A DNA stretch of 64,000 nt from Aquaspirillum sp. LM1 (GCF_002002905.1 NZ_CP019509.1:3376001-3440000), one strand, 5' to 3'; shown: positions 50,710 through 59,930, numbered from the stretch's first letter. Notes: generated by a model from the sequence alone, not told the origin. Made by a program: numbers and translations.

Positions 50710-51291
50710 TTATTCGCGGCGTTCGTTCAGGTATTCGTACAAGGTCACCACTTTTTGCACGCCAGATGTCTCGCTGGCCAGACGGGCCGCTTCTTCGCCC
50801 TCGACATCCGACACCAATCCCAGCAAATACACCTCGCCGCGCTCAACCACCACCTTGAAATGGTTGGACGAGAAGTTCTTGCCTTCCAGCAGACGGGCGC
50901 GCACCTTGGTGCTCAGGCCGCTGTCGTTCAGCCGGTTGCCCAGGGTGGAGTTGGGTGCAATCACCAGGTAGTTGTGCAGCTTGCGCACACCCGGCAACGC
51001 GCGGGCCGTAAAGTCGGCCTGGGCGCGGGCCTGTTCGTCTGGCACTTCGCCGGTCAGCAGGATGGCCCGATTGAACGCAGTCACATTGACATGCGCGCCC
51101 GGTGTCTTGCTGCTGATCTGCGAGGCCAGCTTGACTTCAAAGGTTTGGTCATCGGTGTAAGAACCGGTGGTGCGCCGGTCATTGCCCACCCACAGCGCGG
51201 CCCCCGCCCCCGCCACCACCGCTGGCACACATGCCGACAGCGTCGGCAAGGCAGCCAGCACACACAGCGCAACAGCAAGACGGCGGCGCAT
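50710..51291 (-). CDS. dolP: BON-domain outer-membrane lipoprotein (DolP-like)
   Basis: 193 residues. The lipoprotein signal has lipobox LSAC (Cys at about residue 21). Two BON domains follow (QTFEVKLASQISSKTPGAHVNVTAFNRAILLTGEV region, then LSTKVRARLLEGKNFSSNHFKVVVERGEVYLLGLVSD). DolP (YraP) supports outer-membrane integrity. It completes the conserved cluster rsmI-lpoA-yraN-diaA-dolP. The ATG at 51291 is 8 bp from GGAGGA; the ATG at 51297 overlaps the diaA stop and is closer than usual to that site. Confidence 0.9.
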   Translation of the reverse strand: MRRRLAVALCVLAALPTLSACVPAVVAGAGAALWVGNDRRTTGSYTDDQTFEVKLASQISSKTPGAHVNVTAFNRAILLTGEVPDEQARAQADFTARALPGVRKLHNYLVIAPNSTLGNRLNDSGLSTKVRARLLEGKNFSSNHFKVVVERGEVYLLGLVSDVEGEEAARLASETSGVQKVVTLYEYLNERRE

Positions 51292-51293
51292 GA

Positions 51294-51893
<600 letters not shown>

Positions 51894-51896
51894 TTA

Positions 51897-52229
51897 TCAA
51901 ATAATGTTTTGCAGCCACTCGGGCGGCTGCTGGCCATCCAGCAGAACGGCATCAAACCGACAGGGTGGCAGGCTGGGCAGCGTGTGCAGATAATGTTCTG
52001 CCGTGCGCACCAGCCGGGCCTGCTTGGCCGGGGTAATACTGGCGGCAGCGCCGCCAAAACGGGCCGAGCGGCGCTGGCGTACTTCCACAAACACCAGGGT
52101 GGTGCCATCGTGCATGATGAGGTCGATTTCCCCCATCCGGCAGCGATAATTACGGGTCACACACACCAGGCCACGCTGCTGCAACCAGCTCAGCGCCAGC
52201 GCTTCGGCCTGCTGTCCACGTTCATTCAT
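51897..52229 (-). CDS. yraN: UPF0102 family YraN protein
   Basis: 110 residues with the YraN nuclease-like fold (restriction endonuclease-like): [44 protein letters not shown] (the E-x-D...E-V-K-type motif, here EIDL and FVEVRQR). Function is unknown, with Holliday-junction resolvase-like similarity. It is coupled to the lpoA-like gene (3-bp gap). Confidence 0.94.
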   Translation of the reverse strand: MNERGQQAEALALSWLQQRGLVCVTRNYRCRMGEIDLIMHDGTTLVFVEVRQRRSARFGGAAASITPAKQARLVRTAEHYLHTLPSLPPCRFDAVLLDGQQPPEWLQNII

Positions 52230-52232
52230 GGC

Positions 52233-53345
52233 TTACTCATCCAGCCAGAGCTGACCGGTGGGCGAGCTTAGCAACAGGCTGCGCTGAACCTCCCGCCCAG
52301 ACCCCAGTCGCAAACGACCACTCACCCCATCCAGCCACAAGCCAGAGGTATTGCGCCCGGCCAGACGGCGCGCCACGCGAAAGGCATCAATGCCCAGTGC
52401 ATACAGCCGCTCGGTGGCATGGGTCAGAGGCTCAAGCGGTCGGGGGTAACGTGCCGAAACACCGCTATCTGGCGTCAGCAACCACGGCATGTCCAGCACG
52501 GTCACGGTCAACCCTTCCGACCCAACTGGCGCCTGCTCGTTCAGGCTGGGCGGCAAATATGCCGGCACTGCCCCCAGCGTCGGGCGCAGTGCTGCCCATT
52601 CTGCCGTATTCAGCATCACCGCCACGGCATCCACCGACTCGCGCTGCTGCTGCCAGCGTTCAGCCTCGGCAGGCCAGCGCAGCGTGCGCGGCTGCCGTCC
52701 GGCCAGCTCCACCCAGGCCGCCGTCCACGCCTGAGCCTGGCGCTGCGACAAGGGATCACTGCCAACCATCAGCATCGGAAACACCGAGCCGGCATGGTGC
52801 ATGGCCTGCGCCACCTGCTCGGCGTCAGCCTCTGCCGCCAGATGCAGCGCGTATAAGCCTGGTGCCGGCTTGGCCGGCAGGGTATTCAGCGCCAGGGTCG
52901 GCATCTTGACCAGGGGCGCAATTGCGGCAATTTCCGGACGGGTCAGTGGGCCAATCACCACCTCGGCACCTTCGCTCAGAGCCTGCTGATAGCGCGCCTG
53001 CACATCGTCCAGGCGGGTGGTGTACCAGCGCAACTCGGCATCGCCATCCACTTTCCAGGCCGCTTCAATCCCCTGCCGCACCACCTGAGCGGCCTCCCCC
53101 AGGCTGTCGCTGCTCAAAGGCAGCAAGATTGCCATTTTCGGTGCAGGGCCAGCAGGCATGGTTTCCACCCGCTTTTCCGCCTGGGCTGGCGGGTGATCGA
53201 GAATGGCGGTCAGTGGGGATCTCAGCGCCGGCACGTCGTCCAGTTCAATGCTATAGTTCGGGCCGGCGGCCAACGCCGGTCCGCCCCATCCCATCATCAG
53301 CATGGCTGCCAGCAGCATTCGCACCCAAGGAGCCCGTCGTTGCAT
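52233..53345 (-). CDS. LpoA-like penicillin-binding protein activator
   Basis: 370 residues with a signal peptide (LLAAMLMMGWGGPALAAG; no lipobox Cys, unlike E. coli LpoA). The periplasmic-binding-protein-like fold of the LppC/LpoA C-terminal domain follows: KMAILLPLSSDSLGEAAQVVRQGIEAAW, AEVVIGPLTRPEIAAIAPL. It lacks the N-terminal TPR domain of gammaproteobacterial LpoA. It probably supports peptidoglycan synthase activity. It is divergent from rsmI, with which its first codons overlap by 6 bp on opposite strands. Confidence 0.85.
   Translation of the reverse strand: MQRRAPWVRMLLAAMLMMGWGGPALAAGPNYSIELDDVPALRSPLTAILDHPPAQAEKRVETMPAGPAPKMAILLPLSSDSLGEAAQVVRQGIEAAWKVDGDAELRWYTTRLDDVQARYQQALSEGAEVVIGPLTRPEIAAIAPLVKMPTLALNTLPAKPAPGLYALHLAAEADAEQVAQAMHHAGSVFPMLMVGSDPLSQRQAQAWTAAWVELAGRQPRTLRWPAEAERWQQQRESVDAVAVMLNTAEWAALRPTLGAVPAYLPPSLNEQAPVGSEGLTVTVLDMPWLLTPDSGVSARYPRPLEPLTHATERLYALGIDAFRVARRLAGRNTSGLWLDGVSGRLRLGSGREVQRSLLLSSPTGQLWLDE
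53327..53332 (+). promoter_or_regulatory. Ribosome-binding site that fixes the rsmI TTG start
   Basis: AAGGAG, 7 bp before TTG at 53340. No other start near the conserved N terminus has a comparable site. Confidence 0.75.
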
Positions 53346-54248
53346 ACTCCACTCTTTCCGATTGTCGAAGACGCGCGTGCGTCTCTGGTGAACGGCACAT
53401 TATATGTGGTGGCCACACCGATTGGGAACGTAGCCGACATCAGCCTGCGTGCGCTGGCCGTGCTCAGCGCCGCGCATATCGTCTGCGCCGAGGATACCCG
53501 GGTAACCGGCCAGTTGCTGTCTCGCTATGGCCTGCACAGCAAGCTGGTCAGTGTACGCGAACATAACGAATGTGCGATGGCAGAAAAAATCTGTGGCTGG
53601 CTGGCCGAAGGCCAGATTGTCGCCCAGGTTTCCGATGCGGGCACCCCCGCCGTGTCGGACCCGGGTGCCCGGCTGGTGCACGCCGTGCGGGCGGCCGGCT
53701 ATCCGGTTTGCCCCATTCCCGGTGCCTGCGCGGCAGTCACTGCGCTGGCCGGCAGCGGCATCACCACCTCCGACTGGCTGTTTCATGGCTTTCTGCCGCC
53801 CAAAAGCACCGCCCGCTGCAAGCAGCTGGCGCAGTGGCAGGACGCACCCTATGCCGTGGTACTGTACGAAGCACCGCACCGGATGGCCGACTGCACCCAC
53901 GATATTGCGGCCACCCTGGGCGCGGATCGGCAAGTGACGCTGGGCCGTGAGCTGACCAAAACCTTTGAAACCCTGCGCACCCTGCCCGCCGGTGAACTGG
54001 CCGCCTGGGTGGCCAGCGACAGCAATCAGCAGCGCGGTGAATGCGTGCTGATCATCGACGCCGCCCCGGCGGTGATCGCCAACAACGCCATTGACGCACA
54101 GGCCGAACACACCCTGCGCGTGCTGATGGCCGAACTGCCGCCGAAACAGGCGGCCAAACTCACCGCCACGCTGACCGGCGTCCCGCGTGATGCGCTGTAC
54201 CAGCTGGCCGTCAGCTGGAAACAGGGGCCTGCGGATGAGTCGAATTGA
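53340..54248 (+). CDS. rsmI: 16S rRNA (cytidine-1402-2'-O)-methyltransferase
   Basis: SAM-dependent 2'-O-methylation of C1402 in the ribosomal P site. 302 residues of the tetrapyrrole-methylase fold: GTLYVVATPIGNVADISLRAL, CAEDTRVTGQLL, VSDAGTPAVSDPGARLV and FHGFLPPK. The start is TTG at 53340 because AAGGAG lies 7 bp upstream and the conserved sequence begins about 19 residues later. It is divergent from the lpoA-like gene, as in many proteobacteria. The start codon sits inside the lpoA-like coding region, so both promoters must lie within the neighbouring gene. Confidence 0.93.
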   Translation: MHTPLFPIVEDARASLVNGTLYVVATPIGNVADISLRALAVLSAAHIVCAEDTRVTGQLLSRYGLHSKLVSVREHNECAMAEKICGWLAEGQIVAQVSDAGTPAVSDPGARLVHAVRAAGYPVCPIPGACAAVTALAGSGITTSDWLFHGFLPPKSTARCKQLAQWQDAPYAVVLYEAPHRMADCTHDIAATLGADRQVTLGRELTKTFETLRTLPAGELAAWVASDSNQQRGECVLIIDAAPAVIANNAIDAQAEHTLRVLMAELPPKQAAKLTATLTGVPRDALYQLAVSWKQGPADESN

Positions 54249-54346
54249 CACCGGGGAGCTACGCGCGCAGTTTACAGCGCTAAGCCAGCCCTGTATTATG
54301 CCGCTCTTACCACAGGGTGTTTGAATCTCACACCATCCTGACACCT

Positions 54347-54431
54347 GCCCAGGTGGCGAAATCGGTAGACGCAGGGGACTCAAAATCCCCCGCCGCAAGG
54401 CGTGTCGGTTCGAGTCCGACCCTGGGCACCA
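54347..54431 (+). tRNA. tRNA-Leu (anticodon CAA)
   Basis: 85 nt with encoded CCA. The acceptor stem is GCCCAGG/CCTGGGC. The anticodon arm is GGGGA-CTCAAAA-TCCCC, with loop bases 34-36 CAA (reads UUG). There is a long class II variable arm (CGCCGCAAGGCG) and the T-arm GTCGG-TTCGAGT-CCGAC. Confidence 0.97.
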
Positions 54432-54505
54432 GCTTAAGCAAGACCGGCCACAAGGCAAATCACCCGCACAGTGCATACTGGCGGGTTTTTTATTGCCCCG
54501 GAAAA

Positions 54506-54546
54506 AAACCGCCCCCCGCCCAGTTGCACTGGTACGGGGGCGGTTT
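54506..54546 (-). terminator. Terminator after phoX
   Basis: AAACCGCCCCC and GGGGGCGGTTT (11-bp stem) with a T-run on the minus strand, 26 bp past the phoX stop. A weaker stem with TTTTTT (54462-54491) on the plus strand may end the tRNA transcript. Confidence 0.85.
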
Positions 54547-54571
54547 GCCATCACATCAGGCTGACGGATCC

Positions 54572-56512
54572 TTACGCCACGCCAATCACGCCGCCATCGT
54601 CACGGCGAATCACCACGGTGGCCGAACGCGGGCGACCACCGCTGGCACCATCCGGCCAGGCGGAAATGGCTTTCGGCGCAGCCGGATCAGACCGCTCGGA
54701 CGACGTTTCACCCGGATGCTGGATATTGATGAACAGGGTGCGGTTGTCCGGGGTGAAGGCAATGCCGGTGATTTCGCAGCCACGCGGACCGGTGAGGAAG
54801 CGACGGAATTCGCCGCGTTCGGGAATCACCGCCAACATCTGGTTATTGCCCATGCCCAGGTAGTCTTTTTCGTTGAGCGTGCTGGTGGACACATCAGTTT
54901 GCACCCACAGCAGGCCATTGCTGGAGAATTTCAGGCCGTCCGGGCTGCCAAAGGTGTCGCCCTGCACGCTGGCCTTCTTGTCGCCCTTGCCGGTTGGGCT
55001 GCCGCCCAGCGCAAACAGGTCCCAGACAAACGCCGTCGATGCCGGGTTATTGTCGCCTTCAAACCAGCGGATGATCTGACCAAAGGTGTTGTCCACGCGC
55101 GGATTGGCCGCGTCCACCCCTGCTTTCCCGTCTTTGCCGCGCTCGCTGTTGTTGGTCAGCGTGCAGTAGATTTCATACGGCTTGTGCGGGTGAGCAGCAA
55201 TCCACTCCGGGCGGTCCATCTTGGTAGCCCCCACCAGGTCGGCGGCGCGGCGGGTGTGGATGGAGATATCGGCCTGGCTGGCAAAGCCGTTGGCGGCGGT
55301 CAGGCCGTTCTTGCCGTGGCTGAGTTCCAGCCAGTGGCCAGTGTTGTCCTTGTCAAAGCGCGCCACGTACAGCGTGCCGTGATCAAGCAGGTCAAAGTTG
55401 GCCTTGCGGTTTTTCGGGTTGTACGTCTTGCTGGACACAAATTTGTAAATGTACTCAAAGCGCTGGTCGTCGCCCATGTACACCACCACGCGGTTGTCCG
55501 GTGCCAGCACCACGGTGGCACCTTCGTGCTTGATCCGACCCAGCGCGGTGCGCTTGACCGGGGTGGATTTGGCATCAAACGGATCGATTTCCACCACCCA
55601 GCCAAAGCGGTGCGCTTCATTCGGGGTGACCTGGCGGTCAAAGCGGAAATCGGTTTCGGCCCATTTATAGCCGGTGTCGGTGGCTTTAATGCCGTAGCGC
55701 TTGTCGTCGGCGCTCAGTTCGCCATTGTTGGCGAAGTAATCGCTCCAGTTTTCTTCACAGGTCAGGTAGGTACCCCACGGCGTCTGGCCGTTGGCGCAGT
55801 TGTTCAGCGTGCCCAGAATACGCTCGCCCTTGGGGTCATCCTGGGTTTTCATCAGCGCATGGCCCTTGGCCGGGCCGCCAATGGCACACGGCGTGGTGGC
55901 GGTGATGCGGCGGGCCAGTGCCGACGGGCGCACCACGCGCCAGCCTTTGCCGGTGTCTTCCACTTCAATCACTGATACGCCGACAGCGGCCTGGGCTTTG
56001 GCGGTTTTTTTCTCACTCCAGTGAGCCATACCATCGGTATGCAGCAAGCCGTCGTCAGTGTATTCGTGGTTGATGGCCAGCAAGCCGCGCTTGCTGTGCG
56101 CCGAGCCAAACGGCAGCGGGAAATAGGCCATGCCGTCGTGGTGCATGCCCGCTTGCACGGCCTGTTCTTCGGCGCTATTGCTGGCATCCTGCTTGAACGC
56201 CGGCATCTTGCCCGGCACGCCCACCGGATCACCCCAGGCATACAGCACATTGGCGTGGTAGCCCGCCGGCACACGCACCACATCATCGGTCGTGAACGGC
56301 AGGCCGGTAAACCCCAGATTCAGCGGGGCCAGCGGGGCGTTGGCAGCAGCAGCCAGCTGGCTGACGCTGGAGCCAGCCAGACCCAGCGCCAGCGAAGCGC
56401 CCAAGCCCTTGAGCAGGCCACGACGCTGCAGCGAAGCATCCAGAATGGAAGAAAAAGCCAGGTTGGACGAGTCATTGACGATACTGTCGTCGGTTTTGAT
56501 CAGGCGGCTCAT
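54572..56512 (-). CDS. phoX: PhoX-family alkaline phosphatase (Tat-exported)
   Basis: Calcium/iron-dependent phosphatase that releases phosphate from organic esters in the periplasm. 646 residues, DUF839/PhoX beta-propeller. The Tat signal is LQRRGLLKGLGASLALGLAG (Arg30-Arg31). Family motifs are HHDGMAYFPLP, LLAINHEYTDDGLLH, TYLTCEENWSDYFAN, RFGWVVEIDPFD, HEGATVVLAPDNRVVVYMGDD and FSSNGLLWVQTD. A Pho-box-like pair of repeats lies upstream at 56595-56612, consistent with PhoB control under phosphate limitation. Confidence 0.94.
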   Translation of the reverse strand: MSRLIKTDDSIVNDSSNLAFSSILDASLQRRGLLKGLGASLALGLAGSSVSQLAAAANAPLAPLNLGFTGLPFTTDDVVRVPAGYHANVLYAWGDPVGVPGKMPAFKQDASNSAEEQAVQAGMHHDGMAYFPLPFGSAHSKRGLLAINHEYTDDGLLHTDGMAHWSEKKTAKAQAAVGVSVIEVEDTGKGWRVVRPSALARRITATTPCAIGGPAKGHALMKTQDDPKGERILGTLNNCANGQTPWGTYLTCEENWSDYFANNGELSADDKRYGIKATDTGYKWAETDFRFDRQVTPNEAHRFGWVVEIDPFDAKSTPVKRTALGRIKHEGATVVLAPDNRVVVYMGDDQRFEYIYKFVSSKTYNPKNRKANFDLLDHGTLYVARFDKDNTGHWLELSHGKNGLTAANGFASQADISIHTRRAADLVGATKMDRPEWIAAHPHKPYEIYCTLTNNSERGKDGKAGVDAANPRVDNTFGQIIRWFEGDNNPASTAFVWDLFALGGSPTGKGDKKASVQGDTFGSPDGLKFSSNGLLWVQTDVSTSTLNEKDYLGMGNNQMLAVIPERGEFRRFLTGPRGCEITGIAFTPDNRTLFINIQHPGETSSERSDPAAPKAISAWPDGASGGRPRSATVVIRRDDGGVIGVA

Positions 56513-56536
56513 GGGGTCAGGCTCCGGGAATCAGCA

Positions 56537-56577
56537 GGCAGGTTGGGAACCTGCCGAAAATACGTCATCCGGATGAC
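56537..56577. promoter_or_regulatory. Hairpin and palindrome in the phoX leader
   Basis: GGCAGGTT-GGG-AACCTGCC (56537-56555), an 8-bp stem 25 bp before the phoX ATG, and a 14-bp perfect palindrome GTCATCCGGATGAC (56564-56577). These may be a leader RNA structure and a regulator site; roles are unknown. Confidence 0.45.
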
Positions 56578-56594
56578 ACAATCGTGGCCAAATC

Positions 56595-56612
56595 ATGACA
56601 AAACCGTGACAC
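56595..56612 (-). promoter_or_regulatory. Pho-box-like direct repeat upstream of phoX
   Basis: On the minus strand GTGTCAC-GGTT-TTGTCAT: two 7-mers resembling CTGTCAT with the correct 4-bp spacer. The first 7-mer is also part of the terminator stem of the upstream SPOR gene, so part of the resemblance could be accidental. Confidence 0.5.
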
Positions 56613-56646
56613 GCTGTTGCCCCCAGCGGGCGACGGCGTGTCACGG
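56604..56646 (-). terminator. Terminator of the SPOR gene operon
   Basis: On the minus strand CCGTGACACGC, a 21-nt loop, GCGTGTCACGG, then TTTTG: an 11-bp perfect stem 9 bp beyond the SPOR-gene stop. Confidence 0.75.
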
Positions 56647-56654
56647 TGGTACCA

Positions 56655-57767
56655 TCAGGGTTTGCAGCTGGTCGGTTTCAGCCCGGCCAGACCGGCAGTG
56701 GCCTTGCTCAGGCTGGCGCTGGCGGCTTCGTCCAGCCCATCCACCCGCACAGTGCTGCTGCTCACTGGCGTGCCGCCACGCGGAGCCAGCTTGGCCGGGT
56801 AGCCACTGTCGTTCAGACGCTTGAGCATGGCCTTGGCGCTGTCTTCCTGTGAAAACAGCCCCATCGACAAGGCGTTCTTGTGTTCGCCATCAGTATTGAC
56901 CACATAGTTGTCAAAGCCCTTGTCTTTCAGGCTGGCCGACTGTTTGAGCACTTCGTCACGGTTGCTTTGCGCTGGCAGATACACCCAGAACTTGCCGCCG
57001 GTCCGCCCGGTTTCGTGCACGCTTTCCTGCATCTTGCTGGCCAGGCCGGCCTTGTTCAGCGCAGCTTTCAGCTTGGTGGCAGTGGCACTGTCCAGCTCAG
57101 CTGACTGATAGCACATCAGCTTGGGTTTGGCCTTGGCCGCGTCGGTTTTTTCCGGCTTGGCTGCTTCAGGCTTGGGCTCCAGCTTGGCCACTTTATTGTC
57201 TGCCGCTGGCTTGGCCTCGGCTTTGGCAGGTGCTTTCGCTTCAGGTTTGGTTTCTGGCTTGGGCTCAGGCTTGGGTTCGGGTTTTTTCACTTCTGCCGGC
57301 TTGGCCGCTGGCTTGGTTTCCGCTTTGGTTGGTTCAGGCTTGGCAGGTTCAGGCTTGGTGGGTTCAGCCTTGGGCGCACTGGCCGCAGGTTTGGCCGCGG
57401 GTAGCGGCTTGGCGTCAGCTTTGCCAGGCGTTGGCGCAAGCGCCGCCGCAGGTGCTGAAGGTGCGGCAGCAGGACTGGCCGAATGTGCGGCTTCCGGTGC
57501 CAGCGCGGCGGCCAGCGAAGCCACAGGCGGCGTGGTCGGCGCAGCAACCGGGGCCGGGGCGTCGGGCTTGGGTGGCAGCGCCGAGCCCGCCTTGGGTGCG
57601 GTCAGGGCGGCCAATGGGCTGAGCTCGCCAGTGGGCACCAGCTTGATCTGATTGGCGTTGCTTTCCCGAGTTGTAATATCGGTCACCACCGGCTTGCTGA
57701 GTGCGCCCAACAGGGCGATCAGCACATTCGCCGCGACCAGCGCAGCAAGAAACCACTTCATGGACAT
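56655..57767 (-). CDS. SPOR-domain membrane protein
   Basis: 370 residues. One N-terminal membrane helix (WFLAALVAANVLIALLGAL). A very long Ala/Pro/Lys/Glu-rich spacer (about residues 60-215, many KPEPKPE and AAKP units) follows, then a C-terminal SPOR domain (GKFWVYLPAQSNRDEVLKQSASLKDKGFDNYVV and ALSMGLFSQEDSAKAMLKRL). SPOR domains bind denuded septal glycan strands, so a division-site role is likely. The ATG overlaps the coaX stop, forming the birA-coaX-SPOR operon known in Neisseriales. Confidence 0.9.
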   Translation of the reverse strand: MSMKWFLAALVAANVLIALLGALSKPVVTDITTRESNANQIKLVPTGELSPLAALTAPKAGSALPPKPDAPAPVAAPTTPPVASLAAALAPEAAHSASPAAAPSAPAAALAPTPGKADAKPLPAAKPAASAPKAEPTKPEPAKPEPTKAETKPAAKPAEVKKPEPKPEPKPETKPEAKAPAKAEAKPAADNKVAKLEPKPEAAKPEKTDAAKAKPKLMCYQSAELDSATATKLKAALNKAGLASKMQESVHETGRTGGKFWVYLPAQSNRDEVLKQSASLKDKGFDNYVVNTDGEHKNALSMGLFSQEDSAKAMLKRLNDSGYPAKLAPRGGTPVSSSTVRVDGLDEAASASLSKATAGLAGLKPTSCKP

Positions 57768-58474
57768 GTTATCCTGGCTAATCCGTCTAGCGCGAGATTA
57801 TCCACAATCTGATAGCAAACGGGGAGATACTGCGCAATCAATTTGGCATCGCCCCCGGTCAAATAAACCGTAACAGGGCCATCCAGCGCGCTCAGCCGCT
57901 GCGCCTGCTGGACAATCGGTGCCAGCAGGGCATTCAGGCAACCGCTGTAAATCGCATCGGCAGTCTGGGTGGGGTAGTCGGCATACTGGCCATCCGGACG
58001 CCCGAGCCGGGCGGTACCGCTGGCCAGGCTGTTGCGCATCAGCGTCAAGCCAGGGGCAATGGAGCCGCCCAGAAACAGGCCGTCAGCGCGCAATGCATCA
58101 ATGGTCAACGCGGTGCCGGCGCACACCACCACCTTGGCACCCGGCGCGGCACCACCAGCGCCCAGCAGCGCCATCCAGCGGTCGGCACCCAACTGGCGGG
58201 TGTCGTAATCACAGCGCACCCCGGCCTGCTCGGCCTGTGGCCATTGCCAGGCCACCGCCAGCCCAGGCGGCAGGCAGGCGGCAATCTGCTGGCCCAGCGC
58301 CTCGCTGGCCACGGTGCAGCCCAGCGCCCAGCGTGGACGCCAGCGCTGGCAATCCACCGCCAGCGCCGACAGGTCATCATGCAGCGCGGCCCCTTCGGCC
58401 AGCACCTGAGCAGACGCCACCGCGACGATCCGCCATTTCACCCGGGTATTGCCGGCATCGATCAATAATTTCAT
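57758..58474 (-). CDS. coaX: Type III pantothenate kinase
   Basis: First step of CoA synthesis. 238 residues of the ASKHA fold: phosphate-1 motif LLIDAGNTRVKW (Asp6-Thr10), the central Asp segment QLGADRWMALLGA, and VVCAGTALTIDAL with LGGSIAPGLTLM. The enzyme is ADP-insensitive and feedback-insensitive in this family. It overlaps the birA stop by 4 bp (ATGA). Confidence 0.95.
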   Translation of the reverse strand: MKLLIDAGNTRVKWRIVAVASAQVLAEGAALHDDLSALAVDCQRWRPRWALGCTVASEALGQQIAACLPPGLAVAWQWPQAEQAGVRCDYDTRQLGADRWMALLGAGGAAPGAKVVVCAGTALTIDALRADGLFLGGSIAPGLTLMRNSLASGTARLGRPDGQYADYPTQTADAIYSGCLNALLAPIVQQAQRLSALDGPVTVYLTGGDAKLIAQYLPVCYQIVDNLALDGLARITCP

Positions 58475-59424
58475 GCATGCCTCCGCAGGCTGATTTCACC
58501 GGCATGCACCGCTTGTTCACCGTGGGCAGTCATCAGCCGTAGCGCGCCATGCGCATCAATGCCCAAGGCAATGCCGGCCAGTGCCTCACCCTGCATGGGC
58601 AACAGCACGACGGGCTCGTCCTGCCAGGCGTGCCAATGCTCCCATTCCGCCCGGAATGGCGCAAAGCCGTCATGGGCAAACTGGGTCAGCAGGTCAGCCA
58701 GCTCGCTTAACAGCGCAGCGGCCAGGGCGTTGCGCGACAGGCTCAGGCCGGCGTCTGATAGCGCAGCGGCAGGCTGGCCAACATCGCCCGCCGGATGCAC
58801 GTTCAAGCCCACACCAATCACCACCGCCGACGGGCCAAGCGCATCGCCGGCCAGTTCAATCAAAATCCCGGCCAGCTTACGTTCGCCCAACAAGACATCG
58901 TTGGGCCACTTCAGCCTGACCGGTGCTCCCAGGCGATTGAGCACCCGGGTCAGCGCCACGCCAACCAGCAGGCTCAAGCCAGACAACTGACCGACACCAC
59001 AATCAAACCGCCAGAGCAGGGAAAAAGTCAGTCCGCTGCCCAGCGGGGTTTGCCAGCGCCGGCCCAGCCGGCCACGGCCAGCGGTTTGCACTTCGGCCAG
59101 CCGCACCAGGCCATTGGCCTCACCCTGCGCCGCCCGCGCCAGCACATCGCTATTGGTGGAACCGGTTTCATCGACCACCTCCACCCGCAGGCCAGCCGGT
59201 AGTCCAGGCTGGATGGCGGAGGCGTCAAGCCAGTCAATCGGGGTGAGCAGGCGATAGCCCTGGCCGCGCACGCGGTCGATCTGCAGATGGTAGTGCTCGG
59301 CCAGCGATTGAATGCGGGTGCAGACCGAGGCGCGCGAACAGCCAAGCTCTTCGGCCATACGTTCGCCAGAATGAAAACCGCCGTCAGACAGACGGCGCAA
59401 GACTGCCAGAGCCGGGGCTTTCAC
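58471..59424 (-). CDS. birA: Biotin-protein ligase / biotin operon repressor
   Basis: 317 residues. The N-terminal winged HTH (about residues 1-60, MAEELGCSRASVCTRIQSLAEHY) is followed by the catalytic ligase domain with the biotinyl-AMP loop GRGRLGRRWQTPLGSG and LKWPNDVLLGERKLAGILIE, and the C-terminal SH3-like domain. So it can both biotinylate the acetyl-CoA carboxylase carrier protein and repress. In Neisseria the birA and coaX parts are fused; here they remain separate but overlap by 4 bp. Confidence 0.95.
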   Translation of the reverse strand: MKAPALAVLRRLSDGGFHSGERMAEELGCSRASVCTRIQSLAEHYHLQIDRVRGQGYRLLTPIDWLDASAIQPGLPAGLRVEVVDETGSTNSDVLARAAQGEANGLVRLAEVQTAGRGRLGRRWQTPLGSGLTFSLLWRFDCGVGQLSGLSLLVGVALTRVLNRLGAPVRLKWPNDVLLGERKLAGILIELAGDALGPSAVVIGVGLNVHPAGDVGQPAAALSDAGLSLSRNALAAALLSELADLLTQFAHDGFAPFRAEWEHWHAWQDEPVVLLPMQGEALAGIALGIDAHGALRLMTAHGEQAVHAGEISLRRHA

Positions 59425-59429
59425 TGCGC

Positions 59430-59921
59430 TTAGCCCTGGCTGCGGATGCGGGTGAGCATGGCGGTGGTCGAGGTGGCAAATTCAAACGGAATGGAATGCA
59501 CCTGCCCGCCGCGCGCCAGGGTTTCTGCACTGCCCACAATCCGGTCAATTGGCCAGTCACCGCCTTTGACCAGCACATCAGGGCGCACCTGTTCAATCAG
59601 TTCTGCCGGGGTATCCTGGTCGAACCAGGTGACCAATGACACGCTTTCCAGCGCGGCCATCACGGCGGCGCGCTGTTCCAGCGGGTTGACCGGCCTGTCA
59701 TCACCCTTGCCCTGCCGGCGCACCGAGGCATCGGTATTCAGCGCCACCACCAGCCCGGCCCCCAGCGCACGCGCCTGGGCCAGATAGGTGACATGCCCCC
59801 GATGCAGGATGTCAAAGCAGCCATTGGTCATCACCAGCGGGCGCGGCAGGCTGGCCAGACGGGTGGCCAGTTGCTCGGGAGGACATAGCTTGCGTTCAAA
59901 CTCGGGGGCAGGGTAGTTCAT
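59430..59921 (-). CDS. rfaE2: Heptose-1-phosphate adenylyltransferase
   Basis: Makes ADP-glycero-manno-heptose for the LPS inner core. 163 residues, nucleotidyltransferase fold: TNGCFDILHRGHVTYLAQAR (HxGH motif), GDDRPVNPLEQRAAVMAAL, VLVKGGDWPIDRIVG and STTAMLTRIR. It is the separate adenylyltransferase part of E. coli HldE; no kinase partner is in the window. It is 5 bp upstream of birA. Confidence 0.94.
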   Translation of the reverse strand: MNYPAPEFERKLCPPEQLATRLASLPRPLVMTNGCFDILHRGHVTYLAQARALGAGLVVALNTDASVRRQGKGDDRPVNPLEQRAAVMAALESVSLVTWFDQDTPAELIEQVRPDVLVKGGDWPIDRIVGSAETLARGGQVHSIPFEFATSTTAMLTRIRSQG

Positions 59922-59930
59922 GGCGTTCCA

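Noticed and set aside
57180..57480. Repeats in the SPOR gene as a tandem-repeat locus
   Set aside because: They reflect a Lys/Pro/Glu/Ala-rich protein spacer with degenerate units, common in SPOR proteins.
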